64,000 nt of DNA. Source: Otis tarda. Lineage: Eukaryota > Chordata > Aves > Otidiformes > Otididae. The notes under the pieces were generated by a model. It worked only from the letters and a program-made list of their open reading frames with translations. It was not told the origin of the DNA and made no database searches. The position numbers and the translations under genes are program-made. The stretch is taken from the NCBI GenBank assembly GCA_026413225.1, contig CM048572.1, positions 1,984,001 to 2,048,000 of the forward strand, given 5' to 3'. Positions 1-10,253 of the stretch are shown here, piece by piece (position 1 is the stretch's first letter; each line of letters opens with the position of its first letter).

Positions 1-499
1 GCCACGAGGACAATCCAGCTGACCCCCACGCAGGAGACAGCTCTCGACACACAAGCGCTGATGCTGATCTGCGTGCGCTGCTCCCACACTGGCAGCCTGA
101 TCACCCAGGGCAGGGGGGAGAGAAGAGGCACATCTTTCCTTAATGTAACACCGCAGCAGGAAAGGGGCTCAAGCGAGGAGGGGCACAAGAGGGAGAACAA
201 TCCCCGTTTCTCTGTGCAAGAACCCATTGGGAAGACAGAAAGGCCTTGCTTCCAAAGCAGGAGAAAGAAGGCATACAACGACATCTGGGCTGGGCATGTT
301 GAAGTTCACCAAGGAAATGGACATACAGCGCTATTCAGCACGGACATCCCCACTGGCTGCAGACAAAGCAGCATGGAGACCGGACATTTGCTACCACTGC
401 CTGGGCATCAGCGCCAGCCTCTGACAAACGCAGGGTGCTGGACACGCAGACCCTCAGCCCGACCAAAACCAGCTGTCCTTGAGCAGCAAGGGCACAGGG
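1..499. other. Flank with no recognised gene (probable intron 1 of minus-strand gene)
   Basis: No coding exon, repeat or RNA gene was recognised. It lies downstream of the signal-peptide exon at 1028-1126 on the minus strand, so it is most simply the start of that gene's first intron. This is inference from position. Confidence 0.3.
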
Positions 500-1330
500 C
501 ACGAACCACAGCAGCCCTGAGCGGGGCCGCCCTCGCCTATCCTCGGCCCGTCCCGGCCCGGCCAGACTGGGCTGGGCAGCGGGCGAGGGCAACGGACACC
601 CCACGGCGGGGGCTGCTCCTCCCGGCTGCCCGAAGCTCAAGAGCACACAGAACGGGCACGGCTGCCTTCGCCCGCCGGTTCCCGACCTGTCCCGGCACAG
701 GCAGAGGAGCTGCCGGCGGCTCCGGCCGCACGCCTGAGCCCGGCCCGGCAGCAGCAACCAGGACCGGCCGCTTCGGAGAGCGGCACGGCGAGGGCCTACG
801 GGAGACGCCGGGAAGGCTGCCGGCGAGCAGCACCGGCCGGGCGCGGCGGCGGGGCTGGAGCCGGGCGCCGGGGAGCCGCTGCCCGCCCAGGTTCCAGCCT
901 GCCGCCGGGCCAGCGCAGCGCACAACCCGCCCGGGCTCCCCGTCCGCCCGTACCCCAGCAGCAGCACCTCCGGACTCGCCGCCCAGGCCCGGCCCCGACC
1001 CCCTCCCGCTCCCGCTCCCGCACCTACCCGGCCGGCGCTGGTGTCGGCGGCGGCGCGGAGCAGGGCGCAGAGCAGCGGCAGCAGGGAGCCCGCCGCGGCC
1101 AGGCCCCGGCGCCGCCTCGGCGCCATGGCAGCGCGGGGCGGCTCCGGCCAGAGCTGCGGCCCAGCGGCGCGAGCTGCGGCTGCGCGGCCAAGCCGGAAGC
1201 GGAAGGCGGCCGCCGCCGCTCCGCCCCTTGCTCCGGCTGCGGGGCCGGGCGGGCCCGCGGGGGACGGGGCGCGGCCCTGCGCGGGGAGCCGGGCACCAAG
1301 AGCCCCGGCGCTGGCCGGGCCACAGCTGGT
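500..1330. promoter_or_regulatory. CpG island
   Basis: Very GC-rich sequence with dense CpG and several GGGGCGG-like Sp1 boxes between about 1190 and 1280. It surrounds the minus-strand signal-peptide exon at 1028-1126, so it is probably that gene's promoter and first exon. The long reading frames here on both strands are composition artefacts. Confidence 0.7.
1028..1126 (-). CDS. First coding exon of an unidentified secreted or membrane protein (signal peptide)
   Basis: An ATG in good context (GCCATGG, read on the minus strand) opens 33 codons: a basic start (MAPRRRR), a hydrophobic leucine/alanine core and a small-residue stretch (RAAADTSAG), the layout of a signal peptide. After codon 33 comes GTAGGT, a plausible splice donor; an alternative donor GTGCGG lies four bases further on. 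The exon sits in a CpG island, as expected for a first exon. The rest of the gene would lie to the left, outside the window. I do not recognise the protein. The prediction rests on Kozak context, signal-peptide shape and donor together. Confidence 0.5.
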
Positions 1331-1434
1331 GTGATGGTACTTCAGGCTGGGATCTCCTCGCTCCCTGTCGGGTTCCGTCCGTGTCTCTGGACAGGCCATG
1401 TCCTTATCTAAAGAGCTGGCGGCTGGTCGCTGTG

Positions 1435-1625
1435 GAGTGGCAGGCTCGGAGCTGAGCTGCTGCAGGCTGCTCGACGGGCGCGGGCAGGGAGGCCCTGTGC
1501 AAGCACACAGCGTCCTGACGGGAGCTCCTGTCTTCTGCCCACGTTGTGTGGCTGAGGCAGAGCGCTGAGCTGGACCCACGTGAAGCCTTAGGACATAGGA
1601 TTCTGACATCCTGGAGCTTCCAGGA
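1435..1625 (+). pseudogene. Degenerate 3' fragment of an FSIP2-like copy (copy 0)
   Basis: Positions about 1438-1590 align by eye with intron 4 of the array genes (for example 11987-12140), including the shared GGCTCGGAGCTGAGCTG and GTGGCTGAGGCAGAGCGC. About 1603-1625 matches exon 5 around 12518-12540. The sequence then jumps straight into the intergenic spacer. It is more diverged than the other copies and internally deleted. It marks the left edge of the array. Confidence 0.6.
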
Positions 1626-1949
1626 AGCGTTGGTCTTTGCCTTGAGATCCTTTTTCCAGGGCCCTTTCTGCTCAGACCGAGCTGCCCCAGCAGCTCTGCA
1701 CCAACACTTGCTGTCCCTGCGCCTGGCGTGGACAGTGGCGTCTCCACCTGGGGACCGCTCTGTCACGCGTCGTTTGGGTCTTGTGTGTCCGGACGGGGAG
1801 GCAGGTGCATTGTGGAGGCCCAGCATCGTGCACTGGAGCAGGGTCAAGCGGCCCGTGCCAGGGCTCAGCCAAAGGGTGGGAGCAAGCCCCTCTCTCTAGC
1901 GGGAACTCACTCCCTGGCTGGGCCACGGGCCGGGCCTTTCATGGTCTCC
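1626..1949. repeat. Array spacer (left part), interrupted by ERV-A
   Basis: Same sequence as the spacers at 13300-13625, 22935-23270 and 27560-27890. It continues at 9009 on the far side of ERV-A, so the retrovirus inserted into the 5' flank of copy 1. No gene recognised. Confidence 0.8.
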
Positions 1950-2531
1950 TGTTGACGTGCAGAAAACAGACTCCACAATCTGTAAGACTGTAAAGTAGGT
2001 ATGTTTATTCAGCGCCGGGCAGAACCGGGGGTAGTCCCGCCAAAGCCGTGCGCGCCTGACGCAGCACCTCACTTTGAATTTATACATCCAGGTGTTACAT
2101 ATACATGAAGTTTCACAATGCCCCTATACATACGCATGAGCTATCCCCGCTCGTGTTAAAATTAGTCCCAAGGGGCCATTTTCATAAACTCCCCCCATCT
2201 GCGCTTGCGCAGTGCCTCGTGGTGGTTGTCAGGGGTCGTGGGGATGAAGGTAGGTGACTCCTCTTCGTCACCGCTAGTAACCCTTTGTTTTTGCGCAGGC
2301 GCAGTTATATCTTGGCTTTATTGAAGCTGTAGGGTGGGTTTTAGCTGGTTCTTGAAGGAGTCCCCGTGGTCCGTATCAGGAACTGTCTTTTCATGAAGAA
2401 TTGCAAAACTCCCCACGAAAGGTTTAGCAAATCGTTAAGCAAGTGGTTCAAGCACTATTTATCACCTTAGTATTCACAGCAATAATTAACCAAGGCCATA
2501 TCCACTAAAATTTCTTTAACCCCTTCTCTCA
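1950..2531 (-). repeat. ERV-A 3' LTR
   Basis: 582 bp. On the minus strand it starts TGAGAGAAGG and ends GTCAACA. Motifs read on that strand are a TATA box (GTATAAATTC, near 2080) and a poly-A signal (GAATAAACA, near 2007). U3 is closely similar to 8590-9008. Confidence 0.85.
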
Positions 2532-2545
2532 GTCCCCCCTTTCCT
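2532..2545 (-). other. ERV-A polypurine tract
   Basis: Purine run AGGAAAGGGGGGAC (minus strand) directly next to the LTR, the plus-strand primer site for retroviral reverse transcription. It fixes the orientation. Confidence 0.8.
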
Positions 2546-2579
2546 AGAAGATTAGTAAATTCCTTTACTATACCTGATT

Positions 2580-3862
2580 CTAGTACAATGTTTCCCTATC
2601 TAGCATTTTCTCAAAATATTTGTTAGACTCAAGTTTCCGTCGTAATTGGTTCCTCTTCCATTCACTGTAGGAATTTCCTGTGCTCTGAAAACACCATAAG
2701 CCACATCGAACTGTCATAGAAAGGCTTATGGACAGAAGTATGATTATAATTGCTGCGACAAATAATTGCTTCAGCCATGTTAAATTTGGTAACCAACTAG
2801 TCAATTTGTCCCATAACTCCGTAAACCCAAAAGAGGTATTGTCCAGCGAAACCTCATGTATCAAACGGGTATGTTTCCATATTTCCTCTAAATCCATCTC
2901 TGCTCTCTGTATTGACCAATATATGTGCAACAGCTTTGGTTTATCACCATACCAACTCCTCCCTCTTTAGCAGTTAGTAAATCCAATGCCATTTGGTTTT
3001 GCCAAACCACTTTACTAAGGGATGAGATTTCTGTTTGTAATGCTTTGATTGCATCCATTGTAGAGTTCTCAACCCACTCCAATTCAGCCGAAATACTTAC
3101 TATTGCCTTTTCCAATTCGCTTATTCCTAGGCCAGGGATTAGCCATTGAGCAAAACTGTGATATCCCGTAGGTCTTTCTACTAGCGGGTTCAACGGGATT
3201 GATCGAGTTGTACGCCTCCAGGGGGTTCTCAGAATTCCCACTGGCGGTACCGATCCATTATAGAAGGAGTTAGGAGGAGCTAAATACCCACCAGTACAAT
3301 GTCCCCTCCAATTCCGTGGCAAGTTCTTTCTTGTCCTCCCATCCCCACATAACCGCCAATATCCTAACCCTAATTTGCAACCACTTTCTGGAGACCCGCT
3401 TACCCCTGATCCTCTATCCGGGTCATATGTCAGCTGGACAATAGCATTACAAAATTTCCCTAATCTTGTTAAATCATATCCTCCCACATCCATAGTTTCT
3501 GAGCAATCTGGTTCTTGGCCAAAGCTGAACCCCAATTTCCGTTTAACGGCTTGTTCACTACTATCATTATCTCCCATGCACCGACTTCTAATAGTAATGT
3601 TTTCCCATGCTTGTAAGGTAAATCTCGGGCCTGTCGGTAGAGTATAATTTACTTGCTCCATTCCCCAGCGTTCATTGGACCAGGTACCGTTATTATACAA
3701 TGCATTTGTCCAGTTATTCGAGGGTATCCCGTATAACGGTATTTCCATGTTGCCCCTTGGGAGCACGGTACAAATCCAGCAGTTAGATAGATTAAAGGAT
3801 TGAGCTACCTTCTCAGTTATGTTAACATATGAGTTTTTTCTCCACGCTCTAGTTAATCCCAT
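2580..3862 (-). pseudogene. ERV-A env remnant
   Basis: A 325-codon frame (2888-3862) holds the surface-subunit CXXC motif (CWIC), a basic R-X-X-R cleavage-type site and a transmembrane-subunit ectodomain. It is followed, after a frame change near 2890-2930, by a segment (2580-2930) with a hydrophobic membrane anchor and a short tail. Breaks seen: the N-terminal part of the surface subunit is absent, because integrase sequence starts within about 80 bp upstream; the first cysteine of the CX6CC motif is a glycine; and the reading frame shifts before the anchor. It would normally mediate receptor binding and fusion, but this copy is dead. Confidence 0.8.
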
Positions 3863-3940
3863 AATTTATACATGTTGCCTTTTCAGCCTCAAGTGTCCAT
3901 GGACTTCGTTCTCGTGTGGTGGATTCAAGCGGGTTGTTCC

Positions 3941-5470
3941 TTAATTCTGACTGCAGGGAATGAAGTAAGGAGCACCTGAAACGGTGCCACCACTGTGGCT
4001 CCAAGGTTCTTCTGCAAGAGATTTTACATGTACATAATCTCCAGGTTGTATATCATGCACAGGTTCATGTAGACCTCTTCCCCGGGTTCCAATTACACGC
4101 TTTCCAATTCTATTGAGCTGTGTGCTCAATGCCACCATGTAGGAAGTCATAATTTCGTCCCCAATTTGCATAGATATCCCCCTCTGTATTCCATAGGGTC
4201 TTCCATACAAAATTTCAAAGGGGCTCAGTCCTTCCTTCGCCCTTGGTCTTGTTCATATGCGCAAAAGGGCTAAAGGGAGAGACTGAGGCCATGTCAAGTT
4301 CGCTTCTTGTCCCAATTTCACAATTTGCTGTTTGATTAAGTGGTTCATTTTCTCCACTTGACCACTTGATTGGGGGCGATATGGGGTATGAAGTTGCCAA
4401 TCTATACCTAAATGGTGGCTGATTTGTTGTACTATTTTTGAGACAAAGTGTGGTCCTCTGTCAGAGGATATGGTTGCTGGAACCCCAAAACGCGGTATTA
4501 TCTCTTGTACCAATACTTTAGTTACCTCCCGGGCTTTAGCTGTTCCGGTCGGAAATGCTTCTGGCCAACCTGAAAAGGTATCGGTTAATACCAGTAAATA
4601 CCGATACCCCCCTTTTCTTGGAAGTTCTGTAAAATCAACCTGCCATTGTTGTCCAGGCCCATTGCCCTTTCCAATCTGGCCCATTTCTGATTTGGGAGTA
4701 TTTTTAGGATTAGTCTGGAGGCAAAGGACACACTGTTGAGTCACCTGTCTCACCGTGGTATATAAGTTTCTGGCCACAATTTCTCTTATGAAATGTTTGT
4801 ACAAAGCTTCTGTTCCCCAATGCCTTTTTCTATGTTCCTCCCGTATCAAGTGCCACAGTAAACAGGAGGGAATAATTAGTCTTCCCTGTGGGGTATAAGC
4901 CCACCCCTCTTCATTATATGAACCTTCTAAGTCTGTGATAAGTTTCTGATCTTCCTTGGTATATTCTGGCTTACCTTCTAGGGAGATTTGCCTATCAGGA
5001 ATTAGAGCCCCTTCTATTTTTACCTTTGTTTTGGCCACTTGTTTTGCCTCTCCGTCCGCCAGCTCATTCCCTTTTTCCAAATCTGAGCTCACTTTCTGGT
5101 GTGCCTTAATATGCATAATTGCCTCTTTCTCAGGGAGCTGAACAGCTTCTAGTAGCTTCAGAATTTCTTCTGCATATTTGATATTTTTCCCCTGGGAATT
5201 CAATAGTCCTCTTTCTTTCCAAATTGCTCCATGTGCGTGCACAACTCCGAAGGCATATTTTGAGTCCATGTAAATGTTCACAACTTTGCCCTGGGCCAGT
5301 TCCAGGGCTCGAGTTAGGGCAATTATTTCTGCCTTCTGTGCGAAGGTGTTCATGGGCAAAGGCCCTGATTCTATTACCTCTTGACTGGTGGTGATGGCGT
5401 ATCCCGCATGTCAATTGCCATTTAAGACATAACTGCTCCCGTCTGTGAACCAATTTTCCCCGTTCTCCAT
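3941..5470 (-). pseudogene. ERV-A RNase H and integrase region of pol
   Basis: The frame at 4253-5359 (368 codons) starts inside RNase H (MDSKYAF, about residue 31) and runs through integrase. The zinc-binding HHCC residues (H170 or H176, H180, C210, C213) and the catalytic triad D242, D300, E336 are all present, with the canonical 35-residue spacing between the last two. The C-terminal integrase domain continues in another frame at 3941-4210, so there is a frameshift near 4215-4250. Integrase joins viral DNA to host DNA; the frameshift and the upstream CR1 make this copy non-functional. Confidence 0.85.
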
Positions 5471-5688
5471 GGGGCTGTCCTTCAGGTTTGGGCGGCTTGC
5501 GTATGTTGCTTTGGTGGTTTCCAAACAGTCATGGTGCACTGGTTCTCCTGTGTTGCCACTGGGAAAAGAAGATCTGGGAGTCCTAAGGCCGGGGCCGACA
5601 TCAAAGCCTTTTTCAGTAGCTCAAAGGCTCATTCAGTCTCCTTGTTCCACTCAAGGTGCTTCTGCTCAGTGGCTGTCAGTGCATACAG

Positions 5689-6152
5689 GTCCAGAGGAGG
5701 CCACGAAGATGATAAAAGGGCTGGAGCACCTCTCTTATGAGGACAGGCTGAGAGAGCTGGGGCTGTTCAGCCTGGAGAAGAGAAGGCTCCGGGGAGACCT
5801 TATAGAAGTCTTCCAGTACCTCAAGGGGGCCTACAAGAAAGATGGGGAGAGGCTGTTCAGTAGGGCCTGTTGCGATAGGACAAGGAGTAATGGTTTTAAA
5901 ATAGTGGGAGGTACATTTAGATTAGATATTAGGAAAAATTTTTTTTACAATGCGAGTTTTAGAACAGTGGCCCAGGTTGCCCAGAGAAGTGGTGGAAGCC
6001 CCATCCCTGGAAACGTTCAAGGCCAGGCTGGATGAGGCTCTGAGCAACCTGATTTAGTCGGGGATGTCCCTGCTCCTTGCAGGGGGGTTGGACTGGATGA
6101 CCTTTGAAGGTCCCTTCCAACCCTAACCATTCTACGATTCTATGATTCTATG
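5689..6152 (+). mobile_element. CR1 LINE 3' fragment inserted in ERV-A pol
   Basis: 5'-truncated CR1: the last RT codons ([11 protein letters not shown] motif), the 3' UTR and the terminal ATTCTATG-type repeats. It is opposite in strand to ERV-A and flanked by a perfect 6-bp duplication ATACAG (5683-5688 and 6153-6158). It splits the retroviral pol and so is younger than the provirus. Confidence 0.9.
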
Positions 6153-6960
6153 ATACAGTGGTTTAACACGCAGTCCATAATTATAGATCCACAATCGGCA
6201 CCACCCCGTCATTCCCAGAAAAGTCCGTAACTCCTTTACTGTCTGAGATCTCTGAGTTTGGCATATTGCCTTTTTGCGGGCCTGTCCCAAAGTTCTTTGT
6301 CCTGCACTAATTTCATAGCCCAAATAATTCACTTTACGCTGCACTACCTGGGCCTTCTTCTTGGACACCCGGTATCCTTGGAGTCCCAAGAAATTCAACA
6401 GACTCACCGTCCATGTCATACAGTCTTCTTCTGTTTTGGTGGCGATCAGGATGTCATCCACATACTGCAACAATTTTCCTTTCTCAGACGAGGTTTCCCA
6501 GGATTCCAGGTCTTTCGCAAGCTGATTGCCGAAAATGGTAGGACTATTCTTAAATCCTTGCGGCAACACCGTTCAAGTGAGCTGGGTCTTCCGACCACTT
6601 TTAGGATTTTCCCATTCGAACGCAAACAATTTTTGACTGGCTTTGTGGAGAGGGAGGCAAAAGAAAGCATCCTTCAAATCTAAAACAGTAAACCAGCTTA
6701 GTTCAGGTGTCAACACAGTCAGCAGGGTATATGGACTTGCCACTACTGGGTAGAGGTCTTCAGTTATCTTACTCACTGCCCGTAAGTCTTGGACCACCCT
6801 ATATGACCCATCGGGTTTCCGAACAGGTAGTATAGGGGTATTGAATTCAGACTCACACTCCTTTAATAGTCCTAACTGCAGAAATTTTTCTATCACCGGC
6901 CGGATTCCTTCCGTATCTTCCTTCTTTAGGGGATATTGTTTAGTTCTTGCTGGTCGTCAG
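6153..6960 (-). pseudogene. ERV-A reverse transcriptase fragments
   Basis: Two frames (6132-6569 and 6573-6896) cover the RT palm and fingers. The catalytic YVDD motif lies in the context LLQYVDDIL, with the LPQGFKNSP motif before it. A frame break near 6570 separates the halves. The fingers segment holds VRKPDGSYRVVQDLR. The CR1 at 5689-6152 separates this from RNase H. Confidence 0.85.
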
Positions 6961-7469
6961 CCTTCCTTAACTTTAACTTCGACAGGTGGAGCACTTTTCG
7001 CTCCTCCAGGTACGTTGGTAGCCCATACCCCCGGGTACACTTGGTTTAGGATTTCCTCATTAGTTTTTCCTTCTGAGGGGAGACTGGTTAAGGTTAGAGA
7101 CAATATCTGAACATATTGCTGATCTTTTACCTCCAGAGTAATTTCTCCTTTTTCAAATATAATCTTTGCTCCCAAATGTTCCAACAAATCTCTTCCCAAA
7201 AGTGCTTTCAGGGAGTTGGGCATATATAAAAATTTATGAATGCCCCATTGTTTTCCCAATTTGTATTCTAGAGGCTTACAAAAATATGCCTTTTCACTTT
7301 GGCCAGTCGCTCCTTTTACCATGACATAATCATTTCCCAGGGGCATCAAGGCCTGATTCAAAACCGAGTACGTTGCCCCTGTATCTACTAAGAATTCTAT
7401 TTCTTGTTGTTTTTCCCCCAGCTTAATTACAACCAGTGGTTCCGCTCGGGTAGATGCCCCAGGTTCCGG
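6957..7469 (-). pseudogene. ERV-A protease
   Basis: The aspartic protease active site LVDTGA is intact (minus strand, about 7378-7400). The frame continues upstream without a break to a TGA at 7470-7472 that separates it from gag, and downstream through GRDLLEHLG. Translation therefore depends on reading through the gag stop, as in gammaretroviruses. Retroviral proteases cut Gag and Gag-Pol; function here is unlikely because gag is deleted. Confidence 0.75.
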
Positions 7470-7966
7470 TCAGTCTGATGTCTCCATTTCTGTTGGGGTA
7501 TTTCTGCGGTTGGGGCACTCATTTTTGCAATGCCCTTGCTCCCAACAACATGCACATTGGTTCCTTCCCAGCATCCTTCTGCCTTGCCCCCCCGAACACC
7601 AAATCCGCCCAGCATACATTCCCCTTCCACGTCCTCTAAACCTTCAACTTTCCTTGTTCCTTCTTTTTATCCTTTCCTAATGCCAAAACAAGGGGATCCT
7701 GAGGGGCCAAATTTATACCACATTCCTTTTGCCACTCAGGATGATTTCTTAAAGTGAAAAACACATCAGCATATACCACCTCATAATCTATTGACTCATT
7801 GAGCGGCCACTTAGCCTCGGCTTCTAACTTACACAACAGCCACCACTGATTGCAATATTTGATAATGGTCTTTTGCTTTCCGTATCTCCAGTCCCAACAA
7901 TATCCAGTGGGCAAGTACACACCCCAGAGGACTCTTCTTTAATATTCCTCCATGGTTGTTTCCCAT
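7470..7966 (-). pseudogene. ERV-A gag remnant (matrix start joined to nucleocapsid)
   Basis: Starts at 7966 with Met-Gly-Asn-Asn, a myristoylation-type N terminus. A frame change follows after about 20 codons, then a matrix segment (MYADVFFTL-like, PQDPLVLAL) at 7636-7890. A complete CX2CX4HX4C zinc knuckle lies near 7511-7555, with the frame ending at TGA 7470-7472. Only about 80 bp separate matrix from the zinc knuckle, so p12 and capsid are deleted. The same matrix family occurs in ERV-B2 near 60540-60650. Confidence 0.75.
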
Positions 7967-8589
7967 TTTACAATCTCTGCCAATGATTCTTAATTTTGAT
8001 TTGGCTGCCTCTCTTAATGACCTTCCGCGCAAATCGTCTCTTACACTTCTCTATAATTTCTCTTCGTGTCGACATACAAAGGTACTCACAGTGTTCACAC
8101 TCTCATGGACGTCCACACACTCACAGTGGCCACACAATCACACAAGACAGAGGAAAGTCCCCTTGCTTTCTAGCCCACCTCAGAAGAATCTGGGTGGCTA
8201 GGGGCGGCTGGACAGACCTCACGTCACACACACAGTAGCAGTTTTGCTTGGATTCCCGGGACTCACTCACACTTTAAAATTTCCACCGCGCAACACAGAA
8301 GATCACACACACACACAAATATTCAAATCATACAATTATCGCTCCAGTTGACAACCTACCAACAGCTGCAAGTATCTTTTAAAACTGTAAGAGGCCGCTT
8401 ACCCTTCTCCTGTGTTCTGGTTTTGTTAGTGAGGGGGGTCATCAGCAGGTCCGTCCTGGATCCCGACAATGGGATGCAGCGGTTTCCTCGGACCCACTCA
8501 ATCTACTCCCAAGATCGCTAGCGGCCGCTCTATCGGTCAGCGAGTCTCCCTTGGCACCCCGAACCAACCTGGGTACCCACCCAACGGGG
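7967..8589 (-). other. ERV-A leader region
   Basis: Non-coding retroviral leader between gag and the partial 5' LTR. It contains CA-rich stretches (8085-8150 and 8300-8320). A primer-binding site was not identified with confidence; the R-U5 part of the LTR is missing or replaced. Confidence 0.5.
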
Positions 8590-9008
8590 ACTATGCTGTA
8601 CACCTATGCATGACCTTTCCTCGCTTCGTATTAAAATTAGTCCCAAGGGGCCATTTTCATAAAATCCTCGCATCTGCGCTTGCGCAGTGCCTCGTGGTGG
8701 AGGTCATCAGGGGTCATGGGGATGAAGGTAGGTGACTCCTTCATCACCGCTAGTAACCTTTTGTTCTTGCGCAGGCACAGTGATACCTTGGCTTTTATTG
8801 AAGCTGTAGGGTGGGTTTTAGCTGGTTCTTGAAGGAGTCCCCGTGGTCCGTATCAGGAACTGTCTTTTCATGAAGAATTGCAAAACTCCCCACGAAAGGT
8901 TTAGCAAATCGTTAAGCAAGTGGTTCAAGTACTGTTTATCACCTTAGTATTCACAGCAATAATTAATCAAGGCCATATCCACTAAAATTTCTTTAACCCC
9001 TTCTCTCA
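8590..9008 (-). repeat. ERV-A partial 5' LTR (U3 only)
   Basis: Matches 2130-2531 of the 3' LTR with scattered differences and ends TTCTCTCA at the same edge. Similarity stops at about 8590, so R and U5 were lost. Confidence 0.8.
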
Positions 9009-10253
9009 CCGTGCAGCATCCTCTGGGCAAGGGAGGCCCTCAGGCTCCGAAGGAGACAAGTCAAGACAGTTGACCGTGAAGGGGAAATTCAAACTGTACC
9101 CGCCCAGCAGCGGTGACTGGTGAGCGAGGAAGGATGTGGCAGGGAGGGCAAGCAGGCCCCGCTGCAAGAAGGGGTTCAGGTGGCTGGAGGCAGGGATGCC
9201 AGAGACGGAAGGACTCCCTGCACAAGGGAGCGCAGTTTCCCTGCGTGATGAGATAAGGAAGAGCCTGGGCGTTGTCTTGTAGCCATCCTGGAATGGGAGA
9301 CAGCAGGGGTCAGCTCTGGGCAGCAGAGCTGCTCTGGGAGACGGCCCCATTGCCCGGCTGAGGTGCCCCATGCCAGCCGCTCACGGGATGGGTGCTGGCG
9401 CAAGCGGCAGAAGGAATCTGCTTGTGCGGCGCCGTTGCACGCTCCACGCAGAACCGCTGGTTGCGGCAGCACTCTGCCCAGTGCGTTGTTAGTTAGTTTG
9501 GTTTTATATCTGTGACAGCACAAAGGTGTGTTTAATTTGCCTCACAGGGTACCACAAAAATTCCCCAAGAGCGGGAAAGAGAGGCTGGCCTGCCCAGAAA
9601 CCCTCTCTGGTCTTTGGTTTAACGCTCTGCCCATCTGCAGAGAGAGTAACCCCAGCTGCAGGCAGCCTGGGGTGCAAGGGCCAGGGCTGTTGTGGCTGAG
9701 GAGTGCGTGCAGGAGAGGGAAGGTGGGGCACAGCCGACGCGGCTCCTCCACTTGCAAAGCAGGAGAAGAGCTGCAGCAGGAGCACATGCAAGAGACTGCT
9801 TTGGTGGGAGAGGAACATCATTGCTGGGCTGTGCACTTTTCTGTTTCCCGTGAGACCCATGGCAACCGTGTGCACGTGCCATTTCCCACTCTCCCCGTCT
9901 CCTGCCTTTGACCAACGAGCTAGCCTGGCCGGGCCTCTGCAGTTTAGAAGCTGCCACAAGGAGCCGAGGAGAACAGGCAACGCACCGGAGGTCCCAAACT
10001 GGGACGTGCAGTCGTCATGCTCCATGGTCGGGCTGCCATTCAGCAGCACGTAGGAGGGCAGGAGGAACAGGCCAGGGGAGAGCTCAGCAAATGCAGGCAA
10101 ATCATGGGGGATCGTCGGTGCATCAGCACCTTGCGGTTCTGCCCGGCTGTCGAGGATGCCGGCTTCGCTCCTGCCTTGCTTCTCGGAACCACAGAAGAGT
10201 TGAGGTGGGAAGGGGCCGGCATCACGGCAACGCAGTGAGGAGACAATGCAGCG
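9009..10253 (+). promoter_or_regulatory. 5' flank of FSIP2-like copy 1 (type I)
   Basis: Continues the spacer cut by ERV-A and leads to exon 1. It includes a segment found only in type I copies (9734-10194) holding an RFX X-box-like motif (GAGACCCATGGCAAC at 9852-9866). A second GGCAAC half-site lies near 10226. No TATA box was seen. RFX factors drive ciliary and sperm genes; that link is inference. Confidence 0.45.

Larger units (their letters stand above)
1950..9008 (-). mobile_element. ERV-A: degenerate gammaretrovirus-like provirus
   Basis: Read on the minus strand the order is partial 5' LTR, leader, gag remnant, protease, RT, RNase H, integrase, env, polypurine tract, 3' LTR. Removing 1950-9008 restores the array spacer (compare 23260-23280). 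The element starts TG and ends CA, but a clean target duplication is not visible (flanks GGTCTCC and CCGTGCAG share only C residues). Gag lacks most of capsid, env lacks the N-terminal half of the surface subunit, RT is split by a CR1, and the 5' LTR lacks R-U5. It cannot be functional. The gag-stop-pol layout and the DTG, YVDD and D-35-E motifs point to a class I (gamma-like) ERV. Confidence 0.9.

Noticed and set aside
61-1747. Long open frames of about 464 and 470 codons on both strands over the CpG island
   Set aside because: GC-rich composition removes stops; no domain is seen apart from the short signal-peptide exon.
1943-9018. Target-site duplication for ERV-A
   Set aside because: The flanks share only a run of C residues; no 4-6 bp duplication can be claimed.
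9504-10100. 198-codon minus-strand frame as a real gene
   Set aside because: Its counterpart in copy 3 is shorter and frameshifted; it is kept only as an observation on the type I segment.
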